Assembly: GCA_030144725.1 (NCBI GenBank) | Contig: JASKMD010000029.1 | Span: 10,656,663-10,720,662, forward strand | DNA from: Haematococcus lacustris | Taxonomy: Eukaryota > Chlorophyta > Chlorophyceae > Chlamydomonadales > Haematococcaceae | Direction: 5' to 3' | DNA: 64,000 nt | Shown: piece after piece, positions 52,773 through 63,798 of the stretch | How positions within the stretch are numbered: the stretch's first letter is position 1 | How the letters are laid out: each line of letters starts with the position of its first letter | Translations under genes and position numbers: made by a program | Notes under the pieces: model-generated | What the model saw: the letters and a program-made list of their open reading frames with translations, nothing else | Databases searched by the model: none | What the model was told of the DNA's origin: nothing

Positions 52773-55700
52773 ATGGCTGGTTACGATGTTGCGGTGACCT
52801 CGGGTCGCGGCTTGGCCGCATTCCTATGTCTCCTCGCGGCCTGCTGCCTGGCGCTGGGCGTGCCCTTGTTGGTGGCGATGCTGCAACTCCGCGACCTGTT
52901 CATAAGGTGCGCTTAGTTTTTACCCGCCCGCGAGCGTGTGCGTCAGTGGGTCGATGCCCAGTTTGGACCCCACTGCTCTTCCAGATACGACGACGCCGGG
53001 CCCATTATGTCCTCTTTGAACAGCAGCCAGGACAGGGAAGCAGCCCTGTGGCGCGCGGCAGCGGCGTCACCCCCCGCCGCTCAGCTCAGCCTGCCCCAGC
53101 TTGATTCCGCTGCTGCCCAGTTCGGCATCATCCAGCAGACGAACAGAAGCAGCAACAGCAGCCATACAGCAGGAGGGTTGACAGCCCCAGCACAGCCTCA
53201 GGCGACCCCAGGCACTGCCACTGCTGAGGCGCTGCTGCAGATGGTGGAGGTGGAGGTTCCGCATGACATGGTGCCCCCAGTGAGTGGGGAGGCCAGGGGC
53301 GGGGCAGCATGAGGGGTCAGTGGCATACAAGTGGTGAGGGTGGTGGCAGCGCATGTGGCTATAGCACCGCTTACGCAAGTCTGACAAAGTAGGCGTGCAA
53401 GCACAGAACAGCACAAAGAACAGAGCAGCAGGCACGGGCCAGCCAAGCCAAACCAGTGCCAGCCAGCCAGTACTGGCTAGATGGCCCCCAGCCCCCACCT
53501 CTTGCCCTGAGCACTGCCAGCCCCCAGCCCTTGGGATGTAATGTCCAGGGGTAGGGGCACCAGGCCTGAGTGGCCCCCAGCCCTGACAGGCCATAAACAT
53601 CTGGCTGGCCATGCGCAGCGAAGTGAAGCGGAGCAGCCAGCAGCATGGCCAGCACACAGGGTAGGACCACGGAGGAGTGAGCGGCGTGGTGGTGGTGGGT
53701 CAGCTAGCTAGCCTGGCAGGCGGTGAGGGGCTGAGGTGTGCCAGGTTTGCGAGGGAGGGCATGCAGAATCAGGAGTGGGCTGCCGGGCTGGGGGGTTGCT
53801 ACAGAGCAGGTCCGGGCACAGCGTGGCAGGTTTGCTTGGTTTGCCAGGTCCCTGCTGTCATGGGGGTGTAGAGGCCAGGGGGAGGGGGGGCAGGCCTGGG
53901 CGGCAGGCTGCGGGGGGCTGGTGTGGGGAGTGTGAGGGAGGGGCACTGTTTTTGACACTCTGGCAGCTCTTGGGGCCCCTTGCATGGTGCCACACCAAGC
54001 TAGGTGGCGGGAGGGGCAGGTCCTTGCAACCCCCCTCCCTGACCCACCCCATTGACTGTCGGCCCACACCCCTGACCCACCCCTGACCCGCCCCTGACCC
54101 ACCCCTGACCCGCCCCTGACCCGCCCCTGACCCGCCCCTGACCCGCCCCTGACCCGCCCCCCTCACCCCACAGCTGCTGCAGACCTGTGCAGCCTGAGGG
54201 CGCTCCCCAGCCCATGTGGCCAGGCCCAGCAGCAGGCCCAGCAGCGGTGGTGGGCTGCATGACCCCCCCAGGTGTACCTCTACTACCAGCTGCCCTGGTT
54301 CTACCAAAACCACAAGCGCTACGTGCGCAGCATCAGCTGGTCACAGATGGCGGGCGCGGCAGGGCCACTGGAGGCGCTGCCATCCTGCGAGCCGCAGAGG
54401 TGGGTGGGTGGGGCGGGCAGCGCTGGGTCAGGGCTGGGTCAGGGGGGTGGGCCTTCTGTCATTGGGGTGGGTCAAGGAGGGGGTCGTCAAGGACCTGCAC
54501 CTCCCGCCTCCTAGCTTGGTGTGGAACCATGCAAGGGCACCAAGAGCTGCCAGTCCACCAAGTTGCCACCGCCGGGCGGGCGGTGCTGGGAGCTGTCCTG
54601 GCACCCCACACTCCATCACGCGAGGCAGGGCCAAGGTCAGCGGGGCAGGGTCAACACCAGTCGTGCAGGCCAGGGTCATGAGCCAGAGTGGAGGGTAGGA
54701 ATGAGATCAGGGTGTGGTTTTTGCAGGTGCACCCGCAGCTGAGCTGGCAGGCGGGCAGCATGAGATGTAGCAGCAGCTAGGCAGTGGTGGCAGTCTTTAA
54801 GGCGTCGCAGGGCTGTAGGTGTGGCAGGCTACCCACCCCACCCCCCCTGCTGCCCTGCTGCCCTGATGCCCCGCTGCCCTGCTGCCCTGCCCTTGCACCC
54901 AGATACCTAGGAGGCCGCCGCGACGCCTCCTTGCCTGACCAGGGCGCAATCCACCCCTGTGGCCTCATCCCCTCCTCACTCTTCAATGACAGCTTCTCAC
55001 TGCACCAGACCTGTGACGATGCAGCGCTCAGTGGCCACATCCCCCTGCACGTGAGTGAGATGTCCGGGTCACACTTACACGCTGGCTGTGGGCTTGTGGG
55101 CAGTGGGCTTGCAGGCAAGGGTCGGTTAGGTGTTGGAGCTTGACAGGCAGCCATGACTCATAGCCTGGGCATGTCAGGGGTGACCTGATCATGCAGCTGC
55201 CCCCACCACACTCACCGCTGGCTGACTGGCATGACCACCGCTCCCACCTACGCCCCTGTGACTGAGCCAGTCTTGTGACACCCAGGAGGGGTCCATACCC
55301 AGGAGGTAGTCCGGGGATGGTGGTCAGGCTATCCCTGCCCCACCCTCAATAGCCAGGGCTGCGCCAATGCTGCGTTGTAGGCTGCAGGCACCACAAAGCG
55401 CCCACCGCCCCAGAAAATGGTGTGCAGCTAACCTACTTGTTCTGTCTCTCCTGACCATGTTGTCTCCCGCTACAGCTACTGCTGCTGCTGCTGCGTTGTA
55501 GCTGGATGTGGCATTCCGCAGTGAGCTGGCTATGGCCCTGTTCAGCAACCCACGCAACGCAACCAACTTCAACACGTGAGGCTAGCGGGCAGCAGGGCAA
55601 GGAAGGGGGCACCCCACCCCACCCCACCCCACCCCACCCCACCCCACCCCACCCCACCCCACCCCACCCCACCCCACCCCACCCCACCCCACCCCACCCC

Positions 55701-56244
55701 ACCCCACCCCACCCCACCCCACCCCACCCCACCCCACCCCACCGCATGTGCTGCTACGACTGCTGCGGCTGTTGCTTGGTGTGCAGTGTGGCGTCATTGC
55801 GTGGTGGTGGGACGCTGGAAGGGCCAGTGAGCCAGGCTCCGCAGCTGTGGGTGTGGAGCAGGGTGGCGGCACAGCCTGGCCTTACCAAGCCTTTTGCCGT
55901 CATCAACACTCGCCTGGCAAAAGGTGCCCCTACCCCTGCCCTTGCCCCTGACCCCGCCCCTGACCCTGACCTTGACCTGCACCCTGACCCGCACCCGCAC
56001 CTGCACCCGGACCTGGGTTGTCTGTGCAGGGTGCCGGCTGAGACTGGAGGTGGCCAACCGCTACAACAGTTATGCCTGGGACGGGCAGAAGGCTGTGCTG
56101 CTGAGCACTGCCAGCTGGGCGGCGTCCACCCGTAACCTGTTCCTCCCGGTGCTGTACCTGGTCATGGCAGGGGGCTGTGGGGTGTCGGCGCTAGGCTTGG
56201 TGGCGCTGGGGGTGGTAACCCGGAGGCGCGACAAAGCCATGTGA
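52773..56244 (+). CDS. ALIS: ALIS/CDC50 family P4-ATPase subunit
   Basis: Beta subunit of P4-ATPase lipid flippases (ALA-interacting subunit, CDC50/LEM3), which escorts the ATPase out of the ER and supports phospholipid flipping. Seven GT-AG exons in consistent phase: 52773-52906, 52985-53279, 54272-54399, 54903-55050, 55502-55575, 55787-55923, 56030-56244 (TGA); 376 residues, close to the usual 340-400. The N-terminus is short (MAGYDVAVTSGRGL) before TM1 (LLAACCLALGVPLLVAML). The ectodomain has the family hallmark VYLYYQLPWFYQNHKRYVRS, the HPCGLIPSSLFNDSF block, LWVWSRVAAQP and NRYNSYAWDGQKAVLLSTAS, followed by TM2 (VLYLVMAGGCGVSALGLVAL). A Ser/Asn/Gln-rich stretch in exon 2 is longer than usual. 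No frame breaks. Confidence 0.95.
53961..54552. repeat. Inverted repeat around ALIS exon 3
   Basis: 53961 to about 54085 is the inverse of about 54425-54552 (TGGCAGCTCTTGG... and ...CCAAGAGCTGCCA, through CCAAGCTAGGTGG). Both arms are intronic and bracket exon 54272-54399. The left arm is followed by a (GACCCGCCCCT)n tract, 54080-54160. Confidence 0.85.
55613..55742. repeat. (CCCCA)n pentamer array
   Basis: About 26 copies of CCCCA in ALIS intron 55576-55786. Gly-Trp-Gly-Gly-Val frames on the minus strand are artefacts. Confidence 0.97.
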
Positions 56245-57370
56245 GGGTGCAGGCTCAGGCTTATGACACCCCACTGCTGTCGCCCTGCTGCCTGGTGCAC
56301 AAAACACCATCTGGAACCAAATGCATGTACACACCTCTCACACGCAATCACTGCTGATGGGTGTTCTTGGCATGAGTGGGTTGCCAGGCATGTGGCTATC
56401 ACTTCTCGCAGCGGGCTTCATAGCCATTCATGTAGTTAGGCCTGCATCAGGCACGGCCTTTACGCACAGTACATAATCAAAGCAGCAGCTTGGGCTATAT
56501 AGTGGGTGGAAGCCAGCAATTGAGGGGAGTTTAGTAATGTTCGTCACGTGTGCGTGCCTCTGTGCGGGCTCGCATAAGTTTCGATACATCATCCATTTCC
56601 CCAAGCCATGCGGCCATGCACCTTGCTTCCATGCGATATGACATGTATGAACAATAACCGGTCCTTAAACATGACCAGCTACCTATAATGGCAAGCCACC
56701 ACGCCGTGAGCACGGAGCTGGTTCACTTGCCGTAAGACGGTGGTCATGTAACTCGATGTCTGCTGACACCACGGCTCCGGCACAAAGTGACAAGGTTAAG
56801 GTCGCCCCTTCGGATGTGGTTCTCGTCGGCTCTGGAGTACTGGCAGCTGGTGCGCGATGCAGCCCACGCATCCGAGTCCATATTGCTACTCCAAACCCTT
56901 GCATTGCGCTACCCTCCACAACACGTAGGCGCGCTGGCCGGAGCCGTAGCAACGTATCGCAGAGGATCAAAGAGGTGCTTACCCACCTCCCGCCTGTTGC
57001 TTGTACAGTCGTATGCCACACCTGACCCATGCCTGTGTACTACCCTGATCTGCCTGCTCACTGATGGCATGCAGTCTGGTGGAAGATGGCATAAACCCAG
57101 ACATCCGGATGCGCATGATTCCAATTGCGGTGCGCACGGTCTTCTGCATCCTCAGCAGCATCTCACCACCCAGACACAGCCCAGGCAGCCTGGAAAGCAC
57201 CTCGCAGCTCATCTCATGTCCTCAGCATCATGGGGCCAGTGTGTCCTCTCACACACATGGCATGGCGTCCTTCCACTTACACTACTGCCTTACTCATGCA
57301 GCAGGGGTATAGCCTGTATCTGGCATGTCGATCATGCACTAAACACAAGCTAGAAACAGCTCAAAGGCGG
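56245..57370. other. ALIS 3' flank, no firm gene
   Basis: A plus-strand ATG at 56757 opens a protein-like start (MSADTTAPAQSDKV, then DVVLVGSGVLAAG, like a nucleotide-binding N-terminus). It loses coherence after about 40 codons, and a different frame then looks more protein-like (EYWQLVRDAAHASESILLLQ). I cannot build a gene from it. Confidence 0.3.
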
Positions 57371-57735
57371 TCACCCTTCTGTTCCCCAGCCTGCTGGCAG
57401 CTCAGCTGGCAGCTCAGGCAGCCCACGCCACCAGCACAGCTCCAGCGCGCGCCACTTGCTCTCCCCATTGCAATACATGTTCAATGCTGCATTGCAGTCC
57501 CAGCCTACCCACCTGCCTGGTTGTGGTGATGATGAGGGCTTGGCAGCCTTGCCCTTGCTTTTGCCCTCGGTGGGCTGGGTGGGCTGGGCATCCTGGCCAG
57601 CCTTGGTGTGCTTTGTGCTCTGGGCTGGCGGGCATGCTGGGCCCTGGCTCTGTGGCTGCTGGCTGTGTGTCTGCCTGGCTGTGTGGAGCTTGTGGGCGCT
57701 GGGGCAGGGCCACCCTACTGAGAACCACGGTGGGC
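57371..57735 (-). pseudogene. Fanzor-like fragment F4, degraded
   Basis: The minus strand carries the Lys/Gln/Pro linker (TEGKSKGKAAKPS) and GWDCNAALNMYCNGESKWRA, where the other copies read DRDCNAALNMQRIGES. The first Asp-Arg of the RuvC-III motif is lost (GW), so it would be catalytically dead. The C-terminal tail is replaced by unrelated sequence. Confidence 0.6.
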
Positions 57736-57977
57736 CTTGCAGGCTGCTCCTTGGTGAAGACTGCTCCCGTCTCTTTTGGTCAGCCCCCGCTGCCTGCACA
57801 CCTCATGCAACACCTTGCTGTTCAGCTTGATGAAGTGGATGCCTTCCCTATTCATGGGGGTGGAGGTGAAGGAGAGGGGACAGGTGAGGGTTAGGGGACC
57901 GCCCTTGCGCTGGCCACGCCTTGACCGCCCTGGCACAAGTGGGTAGGGGTGGGGGGCTGCTGCCACTGTTCTAGCCG

Positions 57978-58510
57978 CTAACACACATGCACCGCATGGC
58001 GCATGCGGCAGGGCAGGCGCTGGGTGTCCTGCAAGGAAGCCTGGCTCTTCAAGCCCACCAGGCGGTGGTGCTTGGCTGCCTCAGCTTGCAGCTCAGCCAT
58101 GTGCATCTTCGCCAACTTGGAGTCCCGCAGCTCCGACCTGTCAGCGTTCAGGGCGTAACCACTCATCTGGGTTGGAGAAGTGCTGCTGCACGCTGGCCAC
58201 CCGCTGCATGGAGTGCGCTGATGGTGTTGAAGATACCTTTCCAATAGGTGCTGCCCAGCTGCTGCAGCTTGCCAGCAGGTCCTGGTTGTTGGGGTCATTA
58301 AATGCAGGCATGAGCACGGGGTGGAGGTGCTGCCCTCAGCGCTTGAGGCGTCGCTGCAGCTGGTTGTACACACCCTTGAAGTTAGGGTTAGCAAAGAAGC
58401 AAGTACTTTGAGCAGAAGCAGGTACTTCGAGCTGGCAAACCACTGGCAGAGGTCCTTCAGCTGCCTCATCAGCATCAGGGGGTCTTCACTGTCAAGGGGC
58501 AGGGGGGGCC
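57978..58510 (-). pseudogene. Decayed gene fragment, unrecognised
   Basis: Protein-like segments appear in order on the minus strand but in alternating frames: EDPLMLMRQLKDLCQWF, NFKGVYNQLQRRLKR, MPAFNDPNNQDLLA, then AELQAEAAKHHRLVGLKSQA before a TAG at 57978. At least two frame changes and a stop separate them. Family unknown. Confidence 0.4.
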
Positions 58511-59756
58511 CACTTGGCGTCAAGGGTGGGGGCGGAGGGCAGCGGTGCGGGCACTGGTTGTTCAAGGATGGGCTGGCAGGGTGGCTCTGGCTCAGACTGT
58601 CACTTCGTGTCAGGGTCGAAATCTGGCTTTGAGCCAAAGTCAGACTCCAGCCTTGAGTCACAGTCAGAGTCACAGTCACAGACAGCAGTCACAGACAGTA
58701 AGGTCCTAGTCTATGTAGGAGCGCTGGTGTAACCCTGGGTGGCCAACCAGGCAGCTGAGTCAGATGCGCAGGTCAAACAATGAAGCACTGAAGCAATTGG
58801 ATCTGCACTCACTTCTGGAGAGGACTTCTTGCAGAGCCCCGCGGGACATTGCTCCCAGGGCCTGGATAAACTGCAGCAGAGCCTGATGAGCACATACAGA
58901 GCAGGGCGGAGTTCATGGCTAGGCCAAGATCAGGCTGGGGCTTCCTCATGTGTCACAGACAGAGCAAGGCTGAGCTGAGCAAGGCTAAGATACTAGGCTG
59001 GGGCACAGGGAAGGAATAGTGTGTGTGTTGCGTTGGCTATAGGGTTCTTATATACAGTTCATTAGTTCCTTACATAGGAGTCAATGGAAGAGACAGCAAG
59101 AAAACCGGTATACCACTTGCTGCAGATCAGTATTTGCTGCAGATCAGCAATAAAAGGCCGCATGGCGTTTGGAGCCAGCACTGTGACAAAAACGTCTGAC
59201 GGTGTTGGCCTTGCCCTTACAGTCAAACAAAACTCAATGGAACAACATGTAATCTCGCTCAGCTGCTCCAGTTAACTTGAAGCATCCCCGGTCGCCCCTT
59301 GATGACTGCAGCCCCCACTCCGGCACAGACAAGCGTTATCTAGGACTGTAGGGCCAACATCGTTATGCACTCACTACGTTACGCGTTGACATGCTTACAG
59401 CTCCTGGCAGCAGGCTCGCAGCACCCTTGGAGGCAGCCATACCCCGCAACAGCCTGCCCCAAGCTGGCTGAGCTATTCTTCAACTCCTCCATCCATTCCT
59501 CTTTCTTCTGCTGCTGTTGCCTTGCTCGTTATTACTACAGGGTTAGTTTGCAGGCAGCTCTGACGCAAGCTTGCAGCTAAAGCACCTGCAGTGGGACAAC
59601 CAGTCACGCACCTGCGCCAAATTAACTTGACTCCATGCAGTCCGTGCTCGTGGCCTGAAACAGCTGGTTGCCATGCATGCCTGGAGCGTCCGGCCCTGGC
59701 CCAGCTATGTACGTGCCCAGTCCCCACCCCACCCCACCAGCACGGTGCCCTTGCAG
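58511..59756. other. No gene; repeat R copy 3
   Basis: Contains repeat R copy 3 (59217-59330), with in-frame stops, and short tandem CAGTCACAGTCAGAG-type sequence near 58660-58700. Upstream exons of the gene at 59757 may be here but could not be placed. Confidence 0.4.
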
Positions 59757-60171
59757 GTCAAGACTCTGATGCTGAGCATGGCATTCACCAGCATGCTGGG
59801 GGTGGCGGGCTTCTATGGCCTCAAGGCTGCGGGCCTGTTTTCAGCAGACGTGGCGGAGCTGCCGTCGGTGCGGGAGGCAGCTGCCATGCTACGCAACCCC
59901 AGGGTAAGCAGGCAGCACCCAGAGTAAGCAGCCAGCCCTGGCCCTGGCCCTGGCCCTGGCCCTGGCCCTGGCCCTGGCCCTGGCCCTGGCCCTGGCCCTG
60001 GATTCAACTATTGAGGCAGCCCCAGCCGGCTCTAAGCCTAGCCATCATGTCATGTAATACCATGCCTGCCAGCCAGCCCTGGCCATAGACCTGCCTGCTT
60101 GCCTGTCTGCCTGGTGCTTGCAGGCATACATCCGAGAGCAGGTGCAGGCAGAGGCCCAGCAGCGCAGGTAG
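59757..60171 (+). CDS. Small membrane protein, C-terminal exons
   Basis: Two exons in phase: 59757-59903 (acceptor TTGCAG, donor GTAAGC) and 60124-60171 (TAG). They encode a hydrophobic segment (MLSMAFTSMLGVAGFYGLKA), a short linker and a charged Gln/Glu/Arg-rich helix (REQVQAEAQQRR). The first exon opens on a splice acceptor. Met codons near its start are possible starts, but an upstream exon is equally likely. Size and layout suggest a single-pass organellar or endomembrane protein; I cannot name it. Confidence 0.5.
59935..60002. repeat. (CCCTGG)n hexamer array
   Basis: About eleven copies of CCCTGG in the intron 59904-60123. Confidence 0.95.
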
Positions 60172-60379
60172 CACCCGGCTTCAACGTTACATTGGGCTGT
60201 ACACCGCCTCGGGCGGCCAACTAGTTAGTAATGGAGCAGATAAAGAAATCCAGTCACGCCCCTTCGGGAGAGTAGGTCTCCCTTTCTTTCTTTTTGAACT
60301 GCCATGCCTGCTGCGAAGCTGGGGATGCGGGTCGTGTAGAACGCAGGTTGTGGTTGCAGTGGGTGTGGCAGCGGACATA

Positions 60380-60885
60380 CGGTTCGAAGCGCAGCAAGCG
60401 CATCAAGGCTGAGCAGGCAGCTAACCCCACCCAGGCCACAAAGGGCAAATGCTAGGGCGAGGCTGCTAAAGCCAAGCCGCAACCACAGCCAGGCAGGTGA
60501 CTGAACAGGCACCGCAATGCAGCGCTGGACATGCAGCGCATTGGGAAGAGCAGGCGGCGCCCGCTGGAGATGTGCTACTGGCCAGACCAGCCAGCTTTGC
60601 CAGCCAAGGGCATGGAGTACCCAGGCCGGCGCTACAATCGGCTACGAGACAAGCCACACAAGGCCCAGCAGCAGCAGCCTGCTGTGGCACAGTAGGGTGT
60701 GTCTCCCACTCAGCTGTCATCAGTTTACAATCAGTGCATGCAGGTCATGCCAACTCTAGACCATAGCCCTCGCGGTCAGGCAACAGTTTAGGTGGTAGGC
60801 ACTCGTGCACCATGTCCATGTGCATTGGGTATACTCCACACAGCCCTCAAACACCATATGTGGTCCCTAGTGGTCCCTTGTGGTC
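60380..60885 (+). pseudogene. Fanzor-like fragment F5, degraded, with 3' tail
   Basis: Retains SKRIKAEQAA, a stop in the linker, a stop where GRWLDRD should be (GR-stop-LNRHRNAALDMQRIG), then RRPLEMCYWPDQPALPAKG and YNRLRDKPHKAQQQQ to a TAG near 60695. It is followed by the element's 3' tail (CAGCTGTCATCAG ... GTGGTCCCTAGTGGTCC). The RuvC-III Asp is absent. Confidence 0.65.
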
Positions 60886-61107
60886 TAGAGTTGGCATGAC
60901 CTGCATAGGCAAGAGCCTGGCTGAAAAGCGGGTGTGCCCCTTGATGAACCAGATCACCTCTGGGGACCTTAGCAGCTGGGTGGGCAGGGACTGCGACTCA
61001 GTCCTCAACCTCTTGCGGGCAGGAGAGCAGCCCTAGGCAGTACCCTCGCATGGGATGTAAGAAGCTACGAGACCGAGCACCAGTAGCCCAGTCAGCCGGC
61101 CCCAAGT
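60886..61107 (+). pseudogene. Fanzor-like fragment F6, divergent
   Basis: SSWVGRDCDSVLNLLRAGEQ (about 60970-61030) followed, after a stop and in a shifted frame, by YPRMGCKKLRDRAPVAQS to a TGA near 61107. The order W-x-x-R-D-C-x-x-x-L-N ... YP-x-x-x-x-K-x-LRD matches the other copies, but residues differ widely, so it is from an older or separate subfamily. Confidence 0.5.
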
Positions 61108-61159
61108 GAGAGAGAACCTACCCCTGGTAATCAAAATGACGCCGCGTCTCAGCCACGTA

Positions 61160-62962
61160 GCCCGCCCCGCCCCGCCCCGCCCCGCCCCGCCCCGCCCCGC
61201 CCCGCCCCGCCCCGCCCCGCCCCGCCCCGCCCCGCCCCGCCCCGCCCCGCCCCGCCCCGCCCCGCCCCGCCCCGCCCCGCCCCGCCCCGCCCCGCCCCGC
61301 CCCGCCCCGCCCCGCCCCGCCCCGCCCCGCCCCGCCCCGCCCCGCCCCGCCCCGCCCCGCCCCGCCCCGCCCCGCCCCGCCCCGCCCCGCCCCGCCCCGC
61401 CCCGCCCCGCCCCGCCCCGCCCCCGCCCCGCCCCGCCCCGCCCCGCCCCGCCCCGCCCCGCCCCGCCCCGCCCCGCCCCGCCCCGCCCCGCCCCGCCCCG
61501 CCCCGCCCCGCCCCGCCCCGCCCCGCCCCGCCCCGCCCCGCCCCGCCCCGCCCCGCCCCGCCCCGCCCCGCCCCGCCCCGCCCCGCCCCGCCCCGCCCCG
61601 CCCCGCCCCGCCCCCGCCCCGCCCCGCCCCGCCCCGCCCCGCCCCGCCCCGCCCCGCCCCGCCCCGCCCCGCCCCGCCCCGCCCCGCCCCGCCCCGCCCC
61701 GCCCCGCCCCGCCCCGCCCCGCCCCGCCCCGCCCCGCCCCGCCCCGCCCCGCCCCGCCCCGCCCCGCCCCGCCCCGCCCCGCCCCGCCCCGCCCCGCCCC
61801 GCCCCGCCCCGCCCCGCCCCGCCCCGCCCCGCCCCGCCCCGCCCCGCCCCGCCCCGCCCCGCCCCGCCCCGCCCCGCCCCGCCCCGCCCCGCCCCGCCCC
61901 GCCCCGCCCCGCCCCGCCCCGCCCCGCCCCGCCCCGCCCCGCCCCGCCCCGCCCCGCCCCGCCCCGCCCCGCCCCGCCCCGCCCCGCCCCGCCCCGCCCC
62001 GCCCCGCCCCGCCCCGCCCCGCCCCGCCCCGCCCCGCCCCGCCCCGCCCCGCCCCGCCCCGCCCCGCCCCGCCCCGCCCCGCCCCGCCCCGCCCCGCCCC
62101 GCCCCGCCCCGCCCCGCCCCGCCCCGCCCCGCCCCGCCCCGCCCCGCCCCGCCCCGCCCCGCCCCGCCCCGCCCCGCCCCGCCCCGCCCCGCCCCGCCCC
62201 GCCCCGCCCCGCCCCGCCCCGCCCCGCCCCGCCCCGCCCCGCCCCGCCCCGCCCCGCCCCGCCCCGCCCCGCCCCGCCCCGCCCCGCCCCGCCCCGCCCC
62301 GCCCCGCCCCGCCCCGCCCCGCCCCGCCCCGCCCCGCCCCGCCCCGCCCCGCCCCGCCCCGCCCCGCCCCGCCCCGCCCCGCCCCGCCCCGCCCCGCCCC
62401 GCCCCGCCCCGCCCCGCCCCGCCCCGCCCCGCCCCGCCCCGCCCCGCCCCGCCCCGCCCCGCCCCGCCCCGCCCCGCCCCGCCCCGCCCCGCCCCGCCCC
62501 GCCCCGCCCCGCCCCGCCCCGCCCCGCCCCGCCCCGCCCCGCCCCGCCCCGCCCCGCCCCGCCCCGCCCCGCCCCGCCCCGCCCCGCCCCGCCCCGCCCC
62601 GCCCCGCCCCGCCCCGCCCCGCCCCGCCCCGCCCCGCCCCGCCCCGCCCCGCCCCGCCCCGCCCCGCCCCGCCCCGCCCCCGCCCCGCCCCGCCCCGCCC
62701 CGCCCCGCCCCGCCCCGCCCCGCCCCGCCCCGCCCCGCCCCGCCCCGCCCCGCCCCGCCCCGCCCCGCCCCGCCCCGCCCCGCCCCGCCCCGCCCCGCCC
62801 CGCCCCGCCCCGCCCCGCCCCGCCCCGCCCCGCCCCGCCCCGCCCCGCCCCGCCCCGCCCCGCCCCGCCCCGCCCCGCCCCGCCCCGCCCCGCCCCGCCC
62901 CGCCCCGCCCCGCCCCGACCCGCCCCGCCCCGACCCGACCCGACCCGACCCGACCCGACCCG
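61160..62962. repeat. 1.8-kb (CCCCG)n array
   Basis: About 350 tandem CCCCG pentamers, interrupted only by single extra C bases near 61421, 61612 and 62679, ending in about eight CCCGA variants (62916-62962). All frames are open through it, giving 600-codon Pro-Ala-Pro-Pro-Arg and Gly-Arg-Gly-Gly-Ala frames that are not genes. The opposite strand is (GGGGC)n. Confidence 0.98.
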
Positions 62963-62964
62963 AT

Positions 62965-63360
62965 GTATGGTTGAGGGCCGGACGGGCCGGACGGGCCGCA
63001 AACAGCTTTTCGTTATCAGATAGGAGGGTTTGGAGCTTGGGTTTGTATTAGTCGCGGGGCATTATATACATCCACAGCTTTGCGGGAGCTAGGAAGCCGA
63101 GCTACGCAGTACAACCGACTGAACGGACCTGGCCAGCGAGAGAGACGGGCCCCGGCCTTAGACTTCATACGTATGTGTACCGCTCCCTACGTCGACCTTG
63201 TTGCGTGGACACAACTTTACGCCCCAACACCCATATTGAGCCTGCGGGCCTGCGCTTCGACGCCGCTAACTTTTTAAGCACGGTAGCAAATGGCGGTATA
63301 GATGTCGAGAACAGCATGTCGAGAACAGCATGGTACCCTATTTACAAGAGAGCTTGTCTA
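62965..63360 (+). repeat. Dispersed repeat, partner of 3.2-3.5 kb
   Basis: Starts GTATGGTTGAGGGCCGGACG directly after the pentamer array and runs to AACAGCATGGTACCC. The GTCGAGAACAGCAT segment is locally duplicated here. It is the inverted counterpart of 3200-3543. Confidence 0.8.
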
Positions 63361-63798
63361 ACCTGACCCCTAGTTGTAAGGGGGATGTACGCTGTGAACT
63401 GGCTGCCGCTGGTTGTCATGAGCATTGCACAACACACACTGTGTGGCGCTCTAGCGTGGCCGAGAGACTGTCAGTGATGCACAAACACTTCATGCTGGAG
63501 TACGAAGTCATGCTGGATTGGTTGTGCATGCTGGAGTACGAAATCTGTGCATGCTGGAGTGTTTGTGCATGCTGGAGTACGAAATCTGACCAAGCTTGCG
63601 TGTGCATGTTTTGTGCCTGTGTGTCACTGGTGTGTTCACCGCGGTCCACCCAGTGACTCATACAGACAACGTGTGGATCCTTCGCGTGTAAGGTGAAACC
63701 GTGAGAATGGTAAGGCGGACAGCGCTGCGACCAAGAGCAATGCACAGCGACAATATAGCAAGCCATCGACATAGGAGGCTCGACGTGTTGCAGGCTAT
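63361..63798. other. No gene; short tandem repeat
   Basis: Contains three to four copies of CATGCTGGAGTACGAA (63491-63590) with variable spacing. No gene recognised. Confidence 0.5.

Noticed and set aside
61106..63001. Two 620-codon open frames on opposite strands (Pro/Ala/Arg and Gly/Arg/Ala repeats)
   Set aside because: They come entirely from the CCCCG pentamer array; all six frames are open through it and no conserved flanking sequence exists.
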